Assembly (NCBI GenBank): GCA_905200945.1
Contig: CAJKMG010000013.1
Location: forward strand, 1-64,000
DNA from: an uncultured Akkermansia sp.
GTDB lineage: Bacteria > Verrucomicrobiota > Verrucomicrobiia > Verrucomicrobiales > Akkermansiaceae
Direction of reading: 5' to 3'
DNA: 64,000 bases
Positions 18,860-28,814 of this stretch are shown here, in pieces. Every line of letters begins with the position of its first letter. Position 1 is the stretch's first letter. Both the position numbers and the translations under genes were made by a program. The notes beneath the pieces are model-generated. The model had not been told where the DNA came from. It saw only the letters and a program-made list of their open reading frames with translations, and did no database searches.

Positions 18860-20971
18860 ATGGAAGAGGTTCGGCGTGTTCTTCGTCCGTGGCCGGAACG
18901 GATGACGGCATCTGCTCCCTTGCTGATTCCGGCTTTGTCCCTGCTGTGCGCTTGCGCGGCCATGGATGTTTCCCTTTGGTTCTGGCTTCCATGTTTCTGC
19001 CTGGCGGCGTTGCCGTGTTTTTTACATGCGCCCTCCATGGGGTTGCTTGCCGCTGCCCTGGCGATGTGGGCTGCTATTTATCTTTTCGCATATGAACGGG
19101 AATACGCAGGCGTTCCCGTGGAAGCGGGGAGAGCCATGGTGATGGAAGGCTCCGTTGAGGCTGTTTCCGGAAAATCCGTATTGTTTCGTCCGAATGGTTC
19201 CCGGTGGCTGTACGCGGTTTCCTCCCGTGACGGGGCCTGCCCTCTGGAGGCGGGGGAACGCTACCGGATTAAAGGAGAGGCGTATCCGCTTCAGGCGCCG
19301 TGTGGTCCCGCCATCTTTGACCGGGAGCGGTGGGGTTACCTGCACGGCATCATCGCCGGAATCCGGCTGGATGAGTACTGCCGGAACGGGCCGGGAGACT
19401 GGCGCAGCCGTTTCCGGGCTTTTTCCCTGCGGCTCCGGGAAAGGGCCGCCTCCCTGCTCAGGGAGGGCGCCCCTCCGGATGATGAGGCCCGGCAGGTGAT
19501 GGTTTCCGCCGTGCTTGGGGACAAGACGGACGCGAGGCCGGAAACGATGGCGAAGTTTCTGGAAAGCGGCTGCATGCATGTATTCGCCGTCAGCGGCATG
19601 CATGTGGGCGTGGCCGCCATGCTGGTTCTGGGTATGCTGAGGCTCCTGCATGTGCGTCCCCGTGCGGCCCGGCTGGCCTGTATCCTCTTGCTGGCGGCGT
19701 ACGTGTTCGTGACCGGGATGTCCGCTTCCGCCCTGCGGGCGTTCATCATGGCGTCAGTCTGGCTTCTGGCGTTCGTGCTGCGCAGAAAGGGGCATCCGGC
19801 CAATATTCTGGCGCTCGCTTTCATCCTCCTCTGCTTGATGAACCCGCTCCAGGTTTTCCAGCCGGGGTTCCAGCTTTCTTTCTGCGTTTTTGCCGCCATT
19901 GCCTGCCTGGCGGGATGGCTCAGCCGGGAAAAGCCCCTGTGGTCGCCGGACCCGTTCATTCCTCCCCGGATTTACCATGCGCGGGAAAGATTCCTGGTGC
20001 GGCTGGAAAAAGCAGGCCGCGGCGCGCTGATTGTCTCCGTGGGGGCGTGGCTGGCCTCCATTCCCCTGACGGCATGGCACTTCGGAACCTGGAACCTGTA
20101 TGCTCCCTTGACCAATTTGTGCCTGAGCGTACTTGTCTTTCCCCTGATGGGCGTTTCCCTGTCCGGGCTGGTGTTCGCGTGGTGCCCGTGGATGCTGCAT
20201 GTTTGCAATATGGCCGCTTCCTGGCTGGCGTCCGCCATGCTGGCCGTAGCCGGGGGAGTGGCTTCCCTGCCGTACAGTTATCTTTCTTCCGCACCGCCTT
20301 CCGGGGAAAATGAAGCTGTGATCGTTCCCTTGCAGAAGGACGCCTGGTCCGCAGTCATTTCCAATCCCGCACTGGTTGTGGGAAGCGGAGCGGAAGATGC
20401 GGTGCGGTACACCCTCCTTCCCGTGCTGAAGGCGCGCAGTATCCGGCCCTGCGGCATGCTGTGCTGCGGAAACGGCAAGGCGGAACGGGCCGGGGAGAAA
20501 GAACTGGAGAAGGAATATCCCGGAATCCGGAACTGGGGCGCGGAGTCCGGTGAATGTCCCGTCCGGCAATGGAGGTTACGGCCGGGCAATGAACTTGTGC
20601 TGGAAGATTTTCCTGTACCGTTGCGCACGGGAATTCGTCAGGACCGGAGCCGGGTGTTGTCATGGGAATGCCGCGGGCGGCGGTTCCTGATGATAGGGAA
20701 TGCCGGGTTTTCCTCCCTGGCGCGCGCGGAAAAAACGCCGCGGGCGGATGTATTGCTCATCGGGCATCATCCGCGCGACCCGGTGGACAGCGCTGCGTGG
20801 ATCAGGGCCACAGGCGCCCGCGCAGTCATTTTCGCGACGGAGCATGAATGCCCCGTGCCGGAGGGAACAGCCGTGTACCGTCTCCGGGAAACCGGAACCC
20901 TCTATCTGCGGATGGAGGAAAGGGGCGTGCGAATCATCCCCTGGAGGGGCATGGAACGCCGTACAGGGTGA
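18860..20971 (+). CDS. comEC: ComEC/Rec2-family DNA uptake protein
   Basis: A 703-residue inner-membrane protein. Order of parts: two or three helices at about 15-75, an OB-like soluble domain (about 85-175, DUF4131 type), then the competence domain with eight or more helices at about 225-470, including VFAVSGMHVGVAAMLVLGML and VTGMSASALRAFIMA, the conserved pore motifs. The soluble C-terminal part (about 475-703) occupies the place of the metallo-beta-lactamase-like domain but lacks HxHxDH; only a late ADVLLIGHHPRD echo remains. ComEC carries single-stranded transforming DNA across the inner membrane. The 3' end overlaps miaB tail to tail by 38 bp. Confidence 0.9.
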   Translation: MEEVRRVLRPWPERMTASAPLLIPALSLLCACAAMDVSLWFWLPCFCLAALPCFLHAPSMGLLAAALAMWAAIYLFAYEREYAGVPVEAGRAMVMEGSVEAVSGKSVLFRPNGSRWLYAVSSRDGACPLEAGERYRIKGEAYPLQAPCGPAIFDRERWGYLHGIIAGIRLDEYCRNGPGDWRSRFRAFSLRLRERAASLLREGAPPDDEARQVMVSAVLGDKTDARPETMAKFLESGCMHVFAVSGMHVGVAAMLVLGMLRLLHVRPRAARLACILLLAAYVFVTGMSASALRAFIMASVWLLAFVLRRKGHPANILALAFILLCLMNPLQVFQPGFQLSFCVFAAIACLAGWLSREKPLWSPDPFIPPRIYHARERFLVRLEKAGRGALIVSVGAWLASIPLTAWHFGTWNLYAPLTNLCLSVLVFPLMGVSLSGLVFAWCPWMLHVCNMAASWLASAMLAVAGGVASLPYSYLSSAPPSGENEAVIVPLQKDAWSAVISNPALVVGSGAEDAVRYTLLPVLKARSIRPCGMLCCGNGKAERAGEKELEKEYPGIRNWGAESGECPVRQWRLRPGNELVLEDFPVPLRTGIRQDRSRVLSWECRGRRFLMIGNAGFSSLARAEKTPRADVLLIGHHPRDPVDSAAWIRATGARAVIFATEHECPVPEGTAVYRLRETGTLYLRMEERGVRIIPWRGMERRTG

Positions 20972-22310
20972 ATCCCGTGCTTTCCTCAATGCGGATGGGA
21001 AGGATCTCTCCCGCCAGGTCAGGGGCGGCATTCACCATGACGGGCTTGTTCTGGGAGGTTCGGCCGGAGAGGCGCGCCGCATTCGTTTTGGACGGCCCTT
21101 CCAGAAGAACTTCCTGCACGGTGCCTACCAGATCCCGGTTTTTCCGGATGGCTATTTCATTGACTACGGCCAGAAGATCCTGGTTGCGCGCTTCCTTCAC
21201 TTCCTCCGGAATCTGATTCTCCATAACGGCGGCGGGCGTGCCGCGGCGCGGGGAATAGCGGAAAATGAACGCGTTGTCAAACTGGACCTGTTCCACGGCC
21301 TGCCTGGTCAGCAGGTAATCCTCCTCCGTTTCTCCCGGGAAGCCCACGATGATATCCGTGGTGATGGATAAATCCGGGCGTGCCTGCTTCATCCGGGAGC
21401 AAAGGTCCAGATAGGTTTCATTCCTGTACGGCCTGCGCATCATTTTCAGGATGCGGTCGCTGCCGCTCTGCATCGGGAAATGAATGTGGCTGCACAACTT
21501 GGGAAGATAGGTGAACGCCTGCACCAGATCCTGGCGGAAACCGATGGGATGCGGGGAGACGAAGCGGATGCGCCGGATGCCTTCCACTTCATGCACGGCT
21601 TCCAGCAGCTGGACGAAGCCGCCCTTGCCGTCTGCCGTTTCCATCTGCCTGCCGTACCGGTTGACGATCTGGCCCAGCAGCGTGACTTCCTTCACGCCGG
21701 CGTCCGCCAGCATCTTTACTTCATCCACCACGTCCCGGATGGGGCGGCTGCGTTCTGCGCCGCGGGTGTAGGGGACGATGCAGTAGGCGCACTTCATTTC
21801 GCACCCCTGCATGATGGAGACATACGCCGTGGAGCGCGCTCCGGGATTCAGGTGGTCCCGGATGCGGTTCTGGGAGTCCGCCTCTTCCGCCACATCGCAC
21901 ACATGCGTGCCGGAAAAGGCGGTTTGCAACTCGTCCATGCGGCGTTCCTGGCGCGCGCGCAGAATGCCGTCCACATGTTCAAACACGCGGTGGTATTTCT
22001 GGGTGCCGACCACGAGGTCCAGGCGCGGCAGTTCCTTGAACAGCTCCTCTTTTTTACTTTGAGCCATGCAGCCCATCATGCCGTACACTACATGCGGACG
22101 GTGCCGCTGCTGCTTAGCCAGAAGCCCCATTTTCCCCAGCGCCTTTTGTTCCGCCTGCTCCCGGATGGAGCAGGAATTGAACAGGATGACGTCCGCCTCA
22201 TCCTCGCGGTCCGTCATGGTGTAGCCCTTCTGCACGAACATGCGGGCCACCTGTTCGGAGTCCCGTTCGTTCATTTGGCAGCCGTAAGTTTTGATGTAAA
22301 GCTTGGGCAT
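20934..22310 (-). CDS. miaB: tRNA-2-methylthio-N6-dimethylallyladenosine synthase MiaB
   Basis: A 458-residue radical-SAM methylthiotransferase that converts i6A37 to ms2i6A37 in tRNAs reading UNN codons. I chose the ATG at 22310 (MPKLYIKTYGCQMNERDSE); the longer frame to 22349 overlaps the preceding gene. The N-terminal cluster cysteines are in YGCQMN, NSCSIRE and GMMGCMAQ; the radical-SAM cluster is in CEMKCAYCIVPYTRG (CX3CX2C). A C-terminal TRAM domain is present near the end (VLLEGPSKT... RTSQNKPVMV). It sits 8 bp downstream of the methyltransferase gene on the same strand, so the two likely share a transcript. Confidence 0.96.
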   Translation of the reverse strand: MPKLYIKTYGCQMNERDSEQVARMFVQKGYTMTDREDEADVILFNSCSIREQAEQKALGKMGLLAKQQRHRPHVVYGMMGCMAQSKKEELFKELPRLDLVVGTQKYHRVFEHVDGILRARQERRMDELQTAFSGTHVCDVAEEADSQNRIRDHLNPGARSTAYVSIMQGCEMKCAYCIVPYTRGAERSRPIRDVVDEVKMLADAGVKEVTLLGQIVNRYGRQMETADGKGGFVQLLEAVHEVEGIRRIRFVSPHPIGFRQDLVQAFTYLPKLCSHIHFPMQSGSDRILKMMRRPYRNETYLDLCSRMKQARPDLSITTDIIVGFPGETEEDYLLTRQAVEQVQFDNAFIFRYSPRRGTPAAVMENQIPEEVKEARNQDLLAVVNEIAIRKNRDLVGTVQEVLLEGPSKTNAARLSGRTSQNKPVMVNAAPDLAGEILPIRIEESTGFTLYGVPCPSRG

Positions 22311-22318
22311 GGAAAAAA

Positions 22319-23542
22319 TCAGGTATTTTTTTTCAGGGTGACCACGCATTCCAGATGCTTGGTCTGGGGGAACAGGTCAAAGGGCTGGACGGCGGTGGCG
22401 GAATACCCGGCCTTGTCGAATTCCGCCAAATCCCGTATCTGGGTGGCTGGGTTGCAGGAAACATAAACGACCTTTCCGGGGCCGAAGGCGAACAACTGGG
22501 TCAGGAATTCCATGCTGCACCCTTTCCGGGGCGGGTCGATCACCACGGCGGTTTTTTCCGCGGGGAAATCCACCCGGGCGAAAATGGCCCCGGCGTCCGC
22601 CGCCAGGAATTCCGCGTGTTCAATTCCGTTGCTGCGCGCGTTGCTGCGCGCCCAGTCCGCGGAAGTCTCACTGACTTCCACGCCCAGCACTTTTTTAAAT
22701 TTCTTCGCCAGGCTCAGGGCGAACAGGCCGGAACCGCAGTAAGCGTCCACCAGGAATTCCTCCCCGTCCATACTCGCCTGTTGGGCCACGTAATCCGTAA
22801 AAAGCGGAAGAATGAAAGGATTATTCTGAAAAAAGTCCCCCGCCAGAAAATGGAACTCCAAATCGCCCACCCGTTCGCACGCCACGGCGTTGTTATTGGT
22901 GATGACGGTTCCTTCCGAAGCCCGGAGCAGAATGGTGGCTCCCCGCTTGAACCGGGCCGCGGCCTGGTAAACGCTTTTGCGGGCCAGGGGCAGGGCTTCA
23001 TTGATGCACTCCATGGCAATCGGGCATTGCGGCACGTCCACCACATCCCTTCTGGAGCCTGCTTTCAGAAAACCGATGGCCGGCTTGCCTCCTTCCTTCG
23101 GTTTGTCAAAGTGGGGCGTAATCTTGGAGCGGTAATGATATTGGCGGGGAGAGGCTATGGCCGGATTAACAGGCAGTTCCAGCCCTGCCTGCAGGCGGAG
23201 CAGATCCGCTACCTGCCGGGTTTTCCAGAGAAGCTGGCGGTCATAGGAAAGGTGCTGGTACTGGCATCCTCCGCAGGTGCCGAACAGGCGGCAGCCCGGT
23301 TCCACGCGGTCCTGGCTGGGGTTAATTATTTCCACCAGATCGGCGGCGGAGTAGTTTTTGTCATTACGCCAGACGCGGGCTTTGACACGGTCTCCCGGCA
23401 GGGCGAAAGGGACGAAAACCACCCATCCGTCCACGCGGCCGATGCCGTCGCCCGCATTGGAAAGGGCGTCAATATCCAGTTCAAGCTCCTGGTGGTAGGA
23501 AAAAGGTTCGGGGTGGAAGCCTTTGGGAATGGTCGCAGTCAT
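22319..23542 (-). CDS. TrmA/RlmD-family RNA m5U methyltransferase
   Basis: A 407-residue class I SAM-dependent RNA methyltransferase. It opens with a TRAM-like stretch (ELDIDALSNAGDGIGRVDGWVVFVPFALPGDRVKARV), then an iron-sulfur cluster motif CRLFGTCGGCQYQHL, the SAM-binding block FLVDAYCGSGLFALSLA, DPPRKG and the catalytic-cysteine segment VYVSCNPAT. These are the marks of RlmD/RumA/TrmA enzymes that put a methyl group on uridine C5 in 23S rRNA or tRNA. Presence of the Fe-S motif favours RlmD or RlmCD over TrmA, but exact target is not clear from sequence, so no symbol is given. It lies just upstream of miaB, consistent with a small RNA-modification operon. Confidence 0.9.
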   Translation of the reverse strand: MTATIPKGFHPEPFSYHQELELDIDALSNAGDGIGRVDGWVVFVPFALPGDRVKARVWRNDKNYSAADLVEIINPSQDRVEPGCRLFGTCGGCQYQHLSYDRQLLWKTRQVADLLRLQAGLELPVNPAIASPRQYHYRSKITPHFDKPKEGGKPAIGFLKAGSRRDVVDVPQCPIAMECINEALPLARKSVYQAAARFKRGATILLRASEGTVITNNNAVACERVGDLEFHFLAGDFFQNNPFILPLFTDYVAQQASMDGEEFLVDAYCGSGLFALSLAKKFKKVLGVEVSETSADWARSNARSNGIEHAEFLAADAGAIFARVDFPAEKTAVVIDPPRKGCSMEFLTQLFAFGPGKVVYVSCNPATQIRDLAEFDKAGYSATAVQPFDLFPQTKHLECVVTLKKNT

Positions 23543-23557
23543 GGTGGTGGGAAAAGA

Positions 23558-23881
23558 TTATGGGGCGGAAGGGGTAATCAGCTTGCCGTCCAGATCGTAC
23601 AGCAGGGTTTCCGGCAGCCGGGGGGTGCGCAGTCCGGGGCGGAAATCGCCCGGCAAGACAGCCGGTCCCGGAGCGGACTCTTCATTCTCATCCTCTGGAA
23701 GAATTTCCTGTTGCGCCGGAGCGGGAGCCCAGGGTGCGGGATGGTCCGCCGGGGCGGTTTGTTCCGGCTGAACGGCTGGAACCGGGGCGGGGGCCTGAGG
23801 CGCCGTTTCCTTGTTGGAGGCGCAGGAATAGGTCCAGGTCAGCCCGGCAATCAGACAGGAGCGGATCAGGAGCTTTCTCAT
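23558..23881 (-). CDS. Small Pro/Ala-rich lipoprotein
   Basis: A 107-residue protein. I chose the ATG at 23881 (MRKLLIRSCLIAGL), because it gives a proper lipoprotein signal peptide with the lipobox WTYSC ahead of ASNKET; the 20 residues upstream have no signal character. After the lipidated Cys the chain is rich in Pro, Ala and Glu (low complexity) and ends DLDGKLITPSAP. No known domain. It would be anchored in the inner or outer membrane facing the periplasm. It lies 15 bp upstream of the methyltransferase gene on the same strand and may be the first gene of that operon. Confidence 0.7.
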   Translation of the reverse strand: MRKLLIRSCLIAGLTWTYSCASNKETAPQAPAPVPAVQPEQTAPADHPAPWAPAPAQQEILPEDENEESAPGPAVLPGDFRPGLRTPRLPETLLYDLDGKLITPSAP

Positions 23882-23990
23882 GGCGCGGATTCTTACAGCT
23901 TCATTCGGACTTGGCAAGTGAATAGCCCTGCTATGGTTCATGTAAAGGGCATTTCTTTTTTCCCGGAAACCGGGAAACGCTTGCTGTTTG

Positions 23991-24006
23991 ACTATCCCGG
24001 GATAGT
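23991..24006. promoter_or_regulatory. Perfect 16-bp palindrome before the thioredoxin-like gene
   Basis: ACTATCCCGGGATAGT is a perfect 16-bp palindrome ending 19 bp before the ATG at 24026. A separate 8-bp hairpin (TTTCCCGG/CCGGGAAA) lies at 23959-23977. Either could be an operator or an RNA structure near the start site; which one is unclear. Confidence 0.5.
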
Positions 24007-24025
24007 ATCTATAGTAGGAACACGT

Positions 24026-24604
24026 ATGAGGCCTTTCCTTTTTTTATGTTGTTCCGCTGTGGTTTCAGGGCTGTTTGCCCCTCAGGCCGGCATAGCTCAA
24101 CAGCGTCCTCCCATTTTCGGGTTTGCCAATAAAAACAGGATACCTGAAGTCAATAAATCGGGCAGCCCCGTTTTTGACAAACTCCGTAATGAAGCTATGA
24201 AGAAAAAGCTGCCGCTGGTGATTTACCTGACCGGTTCTTCATGGTGTTCCCGGTGTAATATTTTTACCAGGGAATATATTAAAAAAACAAATTTCAAAAA
24301 TGCCGCCGGGAAAAAATTTATATTCTGGCTGGTGGACACCAAACAGGTGCCGGGCAATTCCCCGGGAACGTTTAAATTCAAGATGGTTCCGGAAGAAGCC
24401 GCAAAAATCGTGGGGTGTGCGGATTCCCCCCGTGCGCCGTATGTGGTTCTTGGCCCTCCCGCCGTGTTTATCATTGACCCTGTTTCCGGAGAATTGATCA
24501 AGAGCCTGTTCACCAAAAGTGAAGTGGACAAGTATGGAAAGCCTCTTGCCGGAATTATTGAAGAAGCCTGGAATAATCATGTAAACCGGAAGAAGCTGAA
24601 TTGA
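24026..24604 (+). CDS. Exported thioredoxin-like protein
   Basis: A 192-residue periplasmic protein. I chose the ATG at 24026 since a clean signal peptide follows (RPFLFLCCSAVVSGLFAPQAGIAQ, cut about residue 24). Residues about 50-170 show the thioredoxin fold, with the active-site motif WCSRC in SSWCSRCNIFTREY in place of the WCGPC of ordinary thioredoxin, and a later cis-Pro region YVVLGPPAVFIIDP. It could be an oxidoreductase or disulfide-maintenance protein of the envelope. The very long open frame that starts far upstream in this frame is an artefact of GC-rich antisense sequence. A 16-bp palindrome lies just before the start. Confidence 0.8.
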   Translation: MRPFLFLCCSAVVSGLFAPQAGIAQQRPPIFGFANKNRIPEVNKSGSPVFDKLRNEAMKKKLPLVIYLTGSSWCSRCNIFTREYIKKTNFKNAAGKKFIFWLVDTKQVPGNSPGTFKFKMVPEEAAKIVGCADSPRAPYVVLGPPAVFIIDPVSGELIKSLFTKSEVDKYGKPLAGIIEEAWNNHVNRKKLN

Positions 24605-24816
24605 AATGCTTAATGGCAAGGTATCCGCGAAGCCAAATAATGACGGCGGCAAAAGCGGAATGATGAAACGGAACGGTTTTAAACGGTTATCCGTTGGAAA
24701 GTGATTTTTGACGCGTAGCGCCGGGAATGGCAGCTTGTGGTTTCTGTTGGTTTATCAAGTCCTGACGTGTTGATATTTTAGCTTTGCAATATGAATTAAG
24801 AATAATTTTAATTAAT
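24605..24816 (+). promoter_or_regulatory. Leader and promoter region of the type I R-M operon
   Basis: A 212-bp region between the thioredoxin-like gene and hsdM. No gene is seen. The GC content drops sharply toward hsdM, marking the left edge of the AT-rich R-M block. A short repeat AAACGGTTTTAAACGGTT-like sequence lies at about 24670-24690. No clear terminator or target-site repeat. Confidence 0.4.
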
Positions 24817-26359
<1,543 letters not shown>

Positions 26360-26367
<8 letters not shown>

Positions 26368-26443
26368 TGCACCAGCGATAACAGGAACGGCTTTTCTGAC
26401 CGATGTAGTCAAGCAGATGTTAAAGGGAGTTGACATAAAATGA
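26360..26443 (+). CDS. Tiny ORF (27 aa) between hsdM and hsdS
   Basis: Frame MNNAPAITGTAFLTDVVKQM... of 27 residues. It starts 8 bp before the hsdM stop ends, and its TGA overlaps the ATG of hsdS (ATGA at 26440-26443). So translation could pass from hsdM to hsdS through it. No known domain, and the peptide may serve only to couple translation or be a remnant. The overlaps at both ends make chance less likely, but there is no proof of expression. Confidence 0.4.
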
Positions 26444-27693
26444 GTAGACTAGACGAGCTTATTCAAGAACTATGCCCTAATGGAGTGGAGTATAAAACGG
26501 TATCTTCTATAAGTAAGAATATAACATCTGGCGGTACACCCAAAACAGGAGTTGCAGAATATTATAATGGCGATATACCGTGGTTAAGAACTCAAGAAGT
26601 TAATTTTGATGATATAACAGACACTGGTGTAAAGATTACACAATTAGGAGTTGATAACTCATCAGCTAAATGGATTCCAGAAAATTGTGTTATTGTTGCA
26701 ATGTATGGAGCAACTGTTGGAAAAGTAGCGATAAATAAAATTCCTATGACAACCAACCAAGCTTGTTGTAATATTGAGCTTGATAAAGAAAAAGCATTAT
26801 ATAGATATGTTTTCCATTGTCTATGCAACCAATATCAATATATTAAGTCATTAGGACAAGGTAGCCAAACAAATATAAATGCTCAAATTGTAAAAAAACT
26901 TACTATCCCTGTGCCACCTCTTGAGGTGCAGAGTGAAATTGTCCGTATTCTGGACAATTTCACCGAGCTTACAGCGGAACTTACAGCGGAACTTACAGCG
27001 AGAAAGAAGCAGTATGAGCATTATCGCAATAAGCTCTTTTCTTTTAATGCGTTAAATTGTGCGGTAGTGGGGAATTCGTTAAATAATATAGTAGTTATGC
27101 CATTAGGAGAAGTAGGTATATTTACGAGGGGAAGCGGATTGCAGAAGAAAGATTTCACTCAAACAGGGGTTGGTTGTATCCATTATGGTCAGATCTACAC
27201 TCACTATGGTACATACGCAAATAGAACAAAAACCTTTGTTTCACAAGAATTTGCGAAGAAAGCACGCAAAGCGAAACATGGGGACTTGATTATTGCAACC
27301 ACAAGCGAAAATGATGAAGATGTATGTAAGGCTGTTGCATGGTTAGGTGATGAAGATATTGCCATTAGCAGTGATGCCTGCTTTTACACTCATAGTTTAG
27401 AACCGAAATATGTTGCTTATTATTTTCAGACAGAGCAATTTCAAAAGCAGAAAAGAGGTTTTATCACAGGAACAAAAGTTAGACGTGTCAATACCAGTGA
27501 TTTGGCTAAAATCAAAATACCTGTTCCTCCTATTGAAGAGCAACGCCGCATTGTCTCCATTCTCGACAAGTTCGATATGCTGACAACCTCCATCAGTGAA
27601 GGCTTGCCAAAGGAAATAGAACTGCGTACAAGACAGTATGAATATTACCGTAACCAATTATTATCATTTTCCGATAATAAAGCAACGGCCTGA
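26440..27693 (+). CDS. hsdS: Type I restriction-modification specificity subunit
   Basis: A 417-residue DNA-specificity subunit with two target-recognition domains (about 1-165 and 205-375) each followed by a conserved helical region. The first conserved region includes PVPPLEVQSEIVRILDNFTELTAELTA, the second PVPPIEEQRRIVSILDKFD. Between them at residues 176-187 is a tandem LTAE-type repeat of three 4-residue units (ELTAELTAELTA). In the type IC enzyme EcoR124I the number of such TAEL units sets the spacing in the recognised DNA. The two recognition domains read a bipartite site that I cannot predict from sequence. It is 2 bp ahead of the prrC-like gene. Confidence 0.95.
   Translation: MSRLDELIQELCPNGVEYKTVSSISKNITSGGTPKTGVAEYYNGDIPWLRTQEVNFDDITDTGVKITQLGVDNSSAKWIPENCVIVAMYGATVGKVAINKIPMTTNQACCNIELDKEKALYRYVFHCLCNQYQYIKSLGQGSQTNINAQIVKKLTIPVPPLEVQSEIVRILDNFTELTAELTAELTARKKQYEHYRNKLFSFNALNCAVVGNSLNNIVVMPLGEVGIFTRGSGLQKKDFTQTGVGCIHYGQIYTHYGTYANRTKTFVSQEFAKKARKAKHGDLIIATTSENDEDVCKAVAWLGDEDIAISSDACFYTHSLEPKYVAYYFQTEQFQKQKRGFITGTKVRRVNTSDLAKIKIPVPPIEEQRRIVSILDKFDMLTTSISEGLPKEIELRTRQYEYYRNQLLSFSDNKATA
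26965..27000 (+). repeat. Three 12-bp tandem repeats within hsdS
   Basis: Units GAGCTTACAGCG, GAACTTACAGCG and GAACTTACAGCG follow one another without gap and encode ELTA three times. The last two are identical. Slippage or recombination between them would change the protein by four residues without frameshift. Confidence 0.9.
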
Positions 27694-27695
27694 AT

Positions 27696-28814
27696 ATGGG
27701 AGAAACATTAACAGAAATAGCTCGGGAGTTAAAAAACAGTCCAAAGAAGGTTCAGCTTATCTATGCCTTTAACGGTGTGGGAAAGACGCGGCTGTCTCGC
27801 GCATTCAAAGAGTTGGTGTCGCCCAAGCATGAGGAAGAAGAAGCGCAAGACGGGGATACTGGCGTAAAAGTATTGTATTATAATGCTTTTACTGAAGATT
27901 TGTTCTATTGGGATAATGATTTGGAGAAAGATACAGACAGGAAGCTGGTGATACGTCCTAATGCCTTTACTGACTGGGTGCTTAAAGTTGAAGGACAAAC
28001 CAATAATATCATAACAGATTTCCAGCATTATACCAATGATAAACTAACTCCACGTTTTAATGAAAATTATAATGAGGTCTCCTTTTCTATAGAAGGCGGC
28101 AACGAAGAGCAAATTGATAATATCAAAATATCGAGAGGCGAAGAGAGTTGTTTTATTTGGTGCGTGTTTTACAGTCTGCTGAAAGAGGTAGTCGAAGTAC
28201 TGAATGTTCCAGAGCCGGAAAACCGTTCGACAACCACGTTCGATGATTTGGAATATATATTCATTGATGATCCAGTAAGTTCGCTGGATGAAAATCATTT
28301 AATAGAATTGGCTGTCAATATAGCAGAAGTTATAAAAAGTAGTGATTATAATTTAAATAAATTAAAATTTATCATTACGACGCACAATCCTTTGTTCTAT
28401 AATGTAATTTATAATGCATTAAAGGCTGAGGCAGGCTATATGTTAAGTAAATATGAAGATGGGACTTTTAAACTTGAAAAAAAGCTGGGAGATTCAAACA
28501 AAAGTTTTTCCTATCATCTTTTCCTAAAGCAGACTATCGAAGAGGCGCTTGATTCAGGCACTGTTCAGAAATACCATTTCACGCTACTGCGCAACCTTTA
28601 CGAAAAAACGGCAAACTTCTTAGGGTATCCTCAATGGTCTGATTTGTTGCCTGATGACAGGCGAACCTACTATAACAGGATTATTCAGTTTACAAGTCAC
28701 TCTACATTATCCAATGAAGCTGTGGCGGAACCGACAGAAGCAGAAAAGCAAACTGTGGGATTTTTATTAAAGCATTTAATTGATAACAAGTACTGGAAAG
28801 AGGATCTGCAATGA
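27696..28814 (+). CDS. prrC: PrrC-family anticodon nuclease (tRNA-Lys-cutting candidate)
   Basis: A 372-residue protein: an ABC-like ATPase N-domain followed by a nuclease C-domain. Walker A FNGVGKTRLS is at 25-34, an ABC-signature-like ISRGEES at 145-151, Walker B FIDDPVSSLDE at 189-199, and the H-loop TTHNP at 228-232. In the C-domain Arg299, Glu303 and His335 match the spacing (4 and 32) of the catalytic triad I recall for E. coli PrrC (Arg320, Glu324, His356); Asp266 likewise corresponds to Asp287 at the same 21-residue offset. The text LYYNAFTEDLFYWDND and FTSHSTLSNEAVAEPT is very like E. coli PrrC as I remember it. In E. coli PrrC is held inactive by its type IC host enzyme and cuts tRNA-Lys when a phage peptide disturbs that enzyme. 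The gene order hsdM-hsdS-prrC-hsdR is the same. The stop overlaps the hsdR start (ATGA). Confidence 0.9.
   Translation: MGETLTEIARELKNSPKKVQLIYAFNGVGKTRLSRAFKELVSPKHEEEEAQDGDTGVKVLYYNAFTEDLFYWDNDLEKDTDRKLVIRPNAFTDWVLKVEGQTNNIITDFQHYTNDKLTPRFNENYNEVSFSIEGGNEEQIDNIKISRGEESCFIWCVFYSLLKEVVEVLNVPEPENRSTTTFDDLEYIFIDDPVSSLDENHLIELAVNIAEVIKSSDYNLNKLKFIITTHNPLFYNVIYNALKAEAGYMLSKYEDGTFKLEKKLGDSNKSFSYHLFLKQTIEEALDSGTVQKYHFTLLRNLYEKTANFLGYPQWSDLLPDDRRTYYNRIIQFTSHSTLSNEAVAEPTEAEKQTVGFLLKHLIDNKYWKEDLQ

Noticed and set aside
22355..24025. A 749-residue plus-strand frame upstream of the thioredoxin-like gene
   Set aside because: It is antisense to the methyltransferase and lipoprotein genes and has low-complexity composition. 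Only the end, from 24026, is real.
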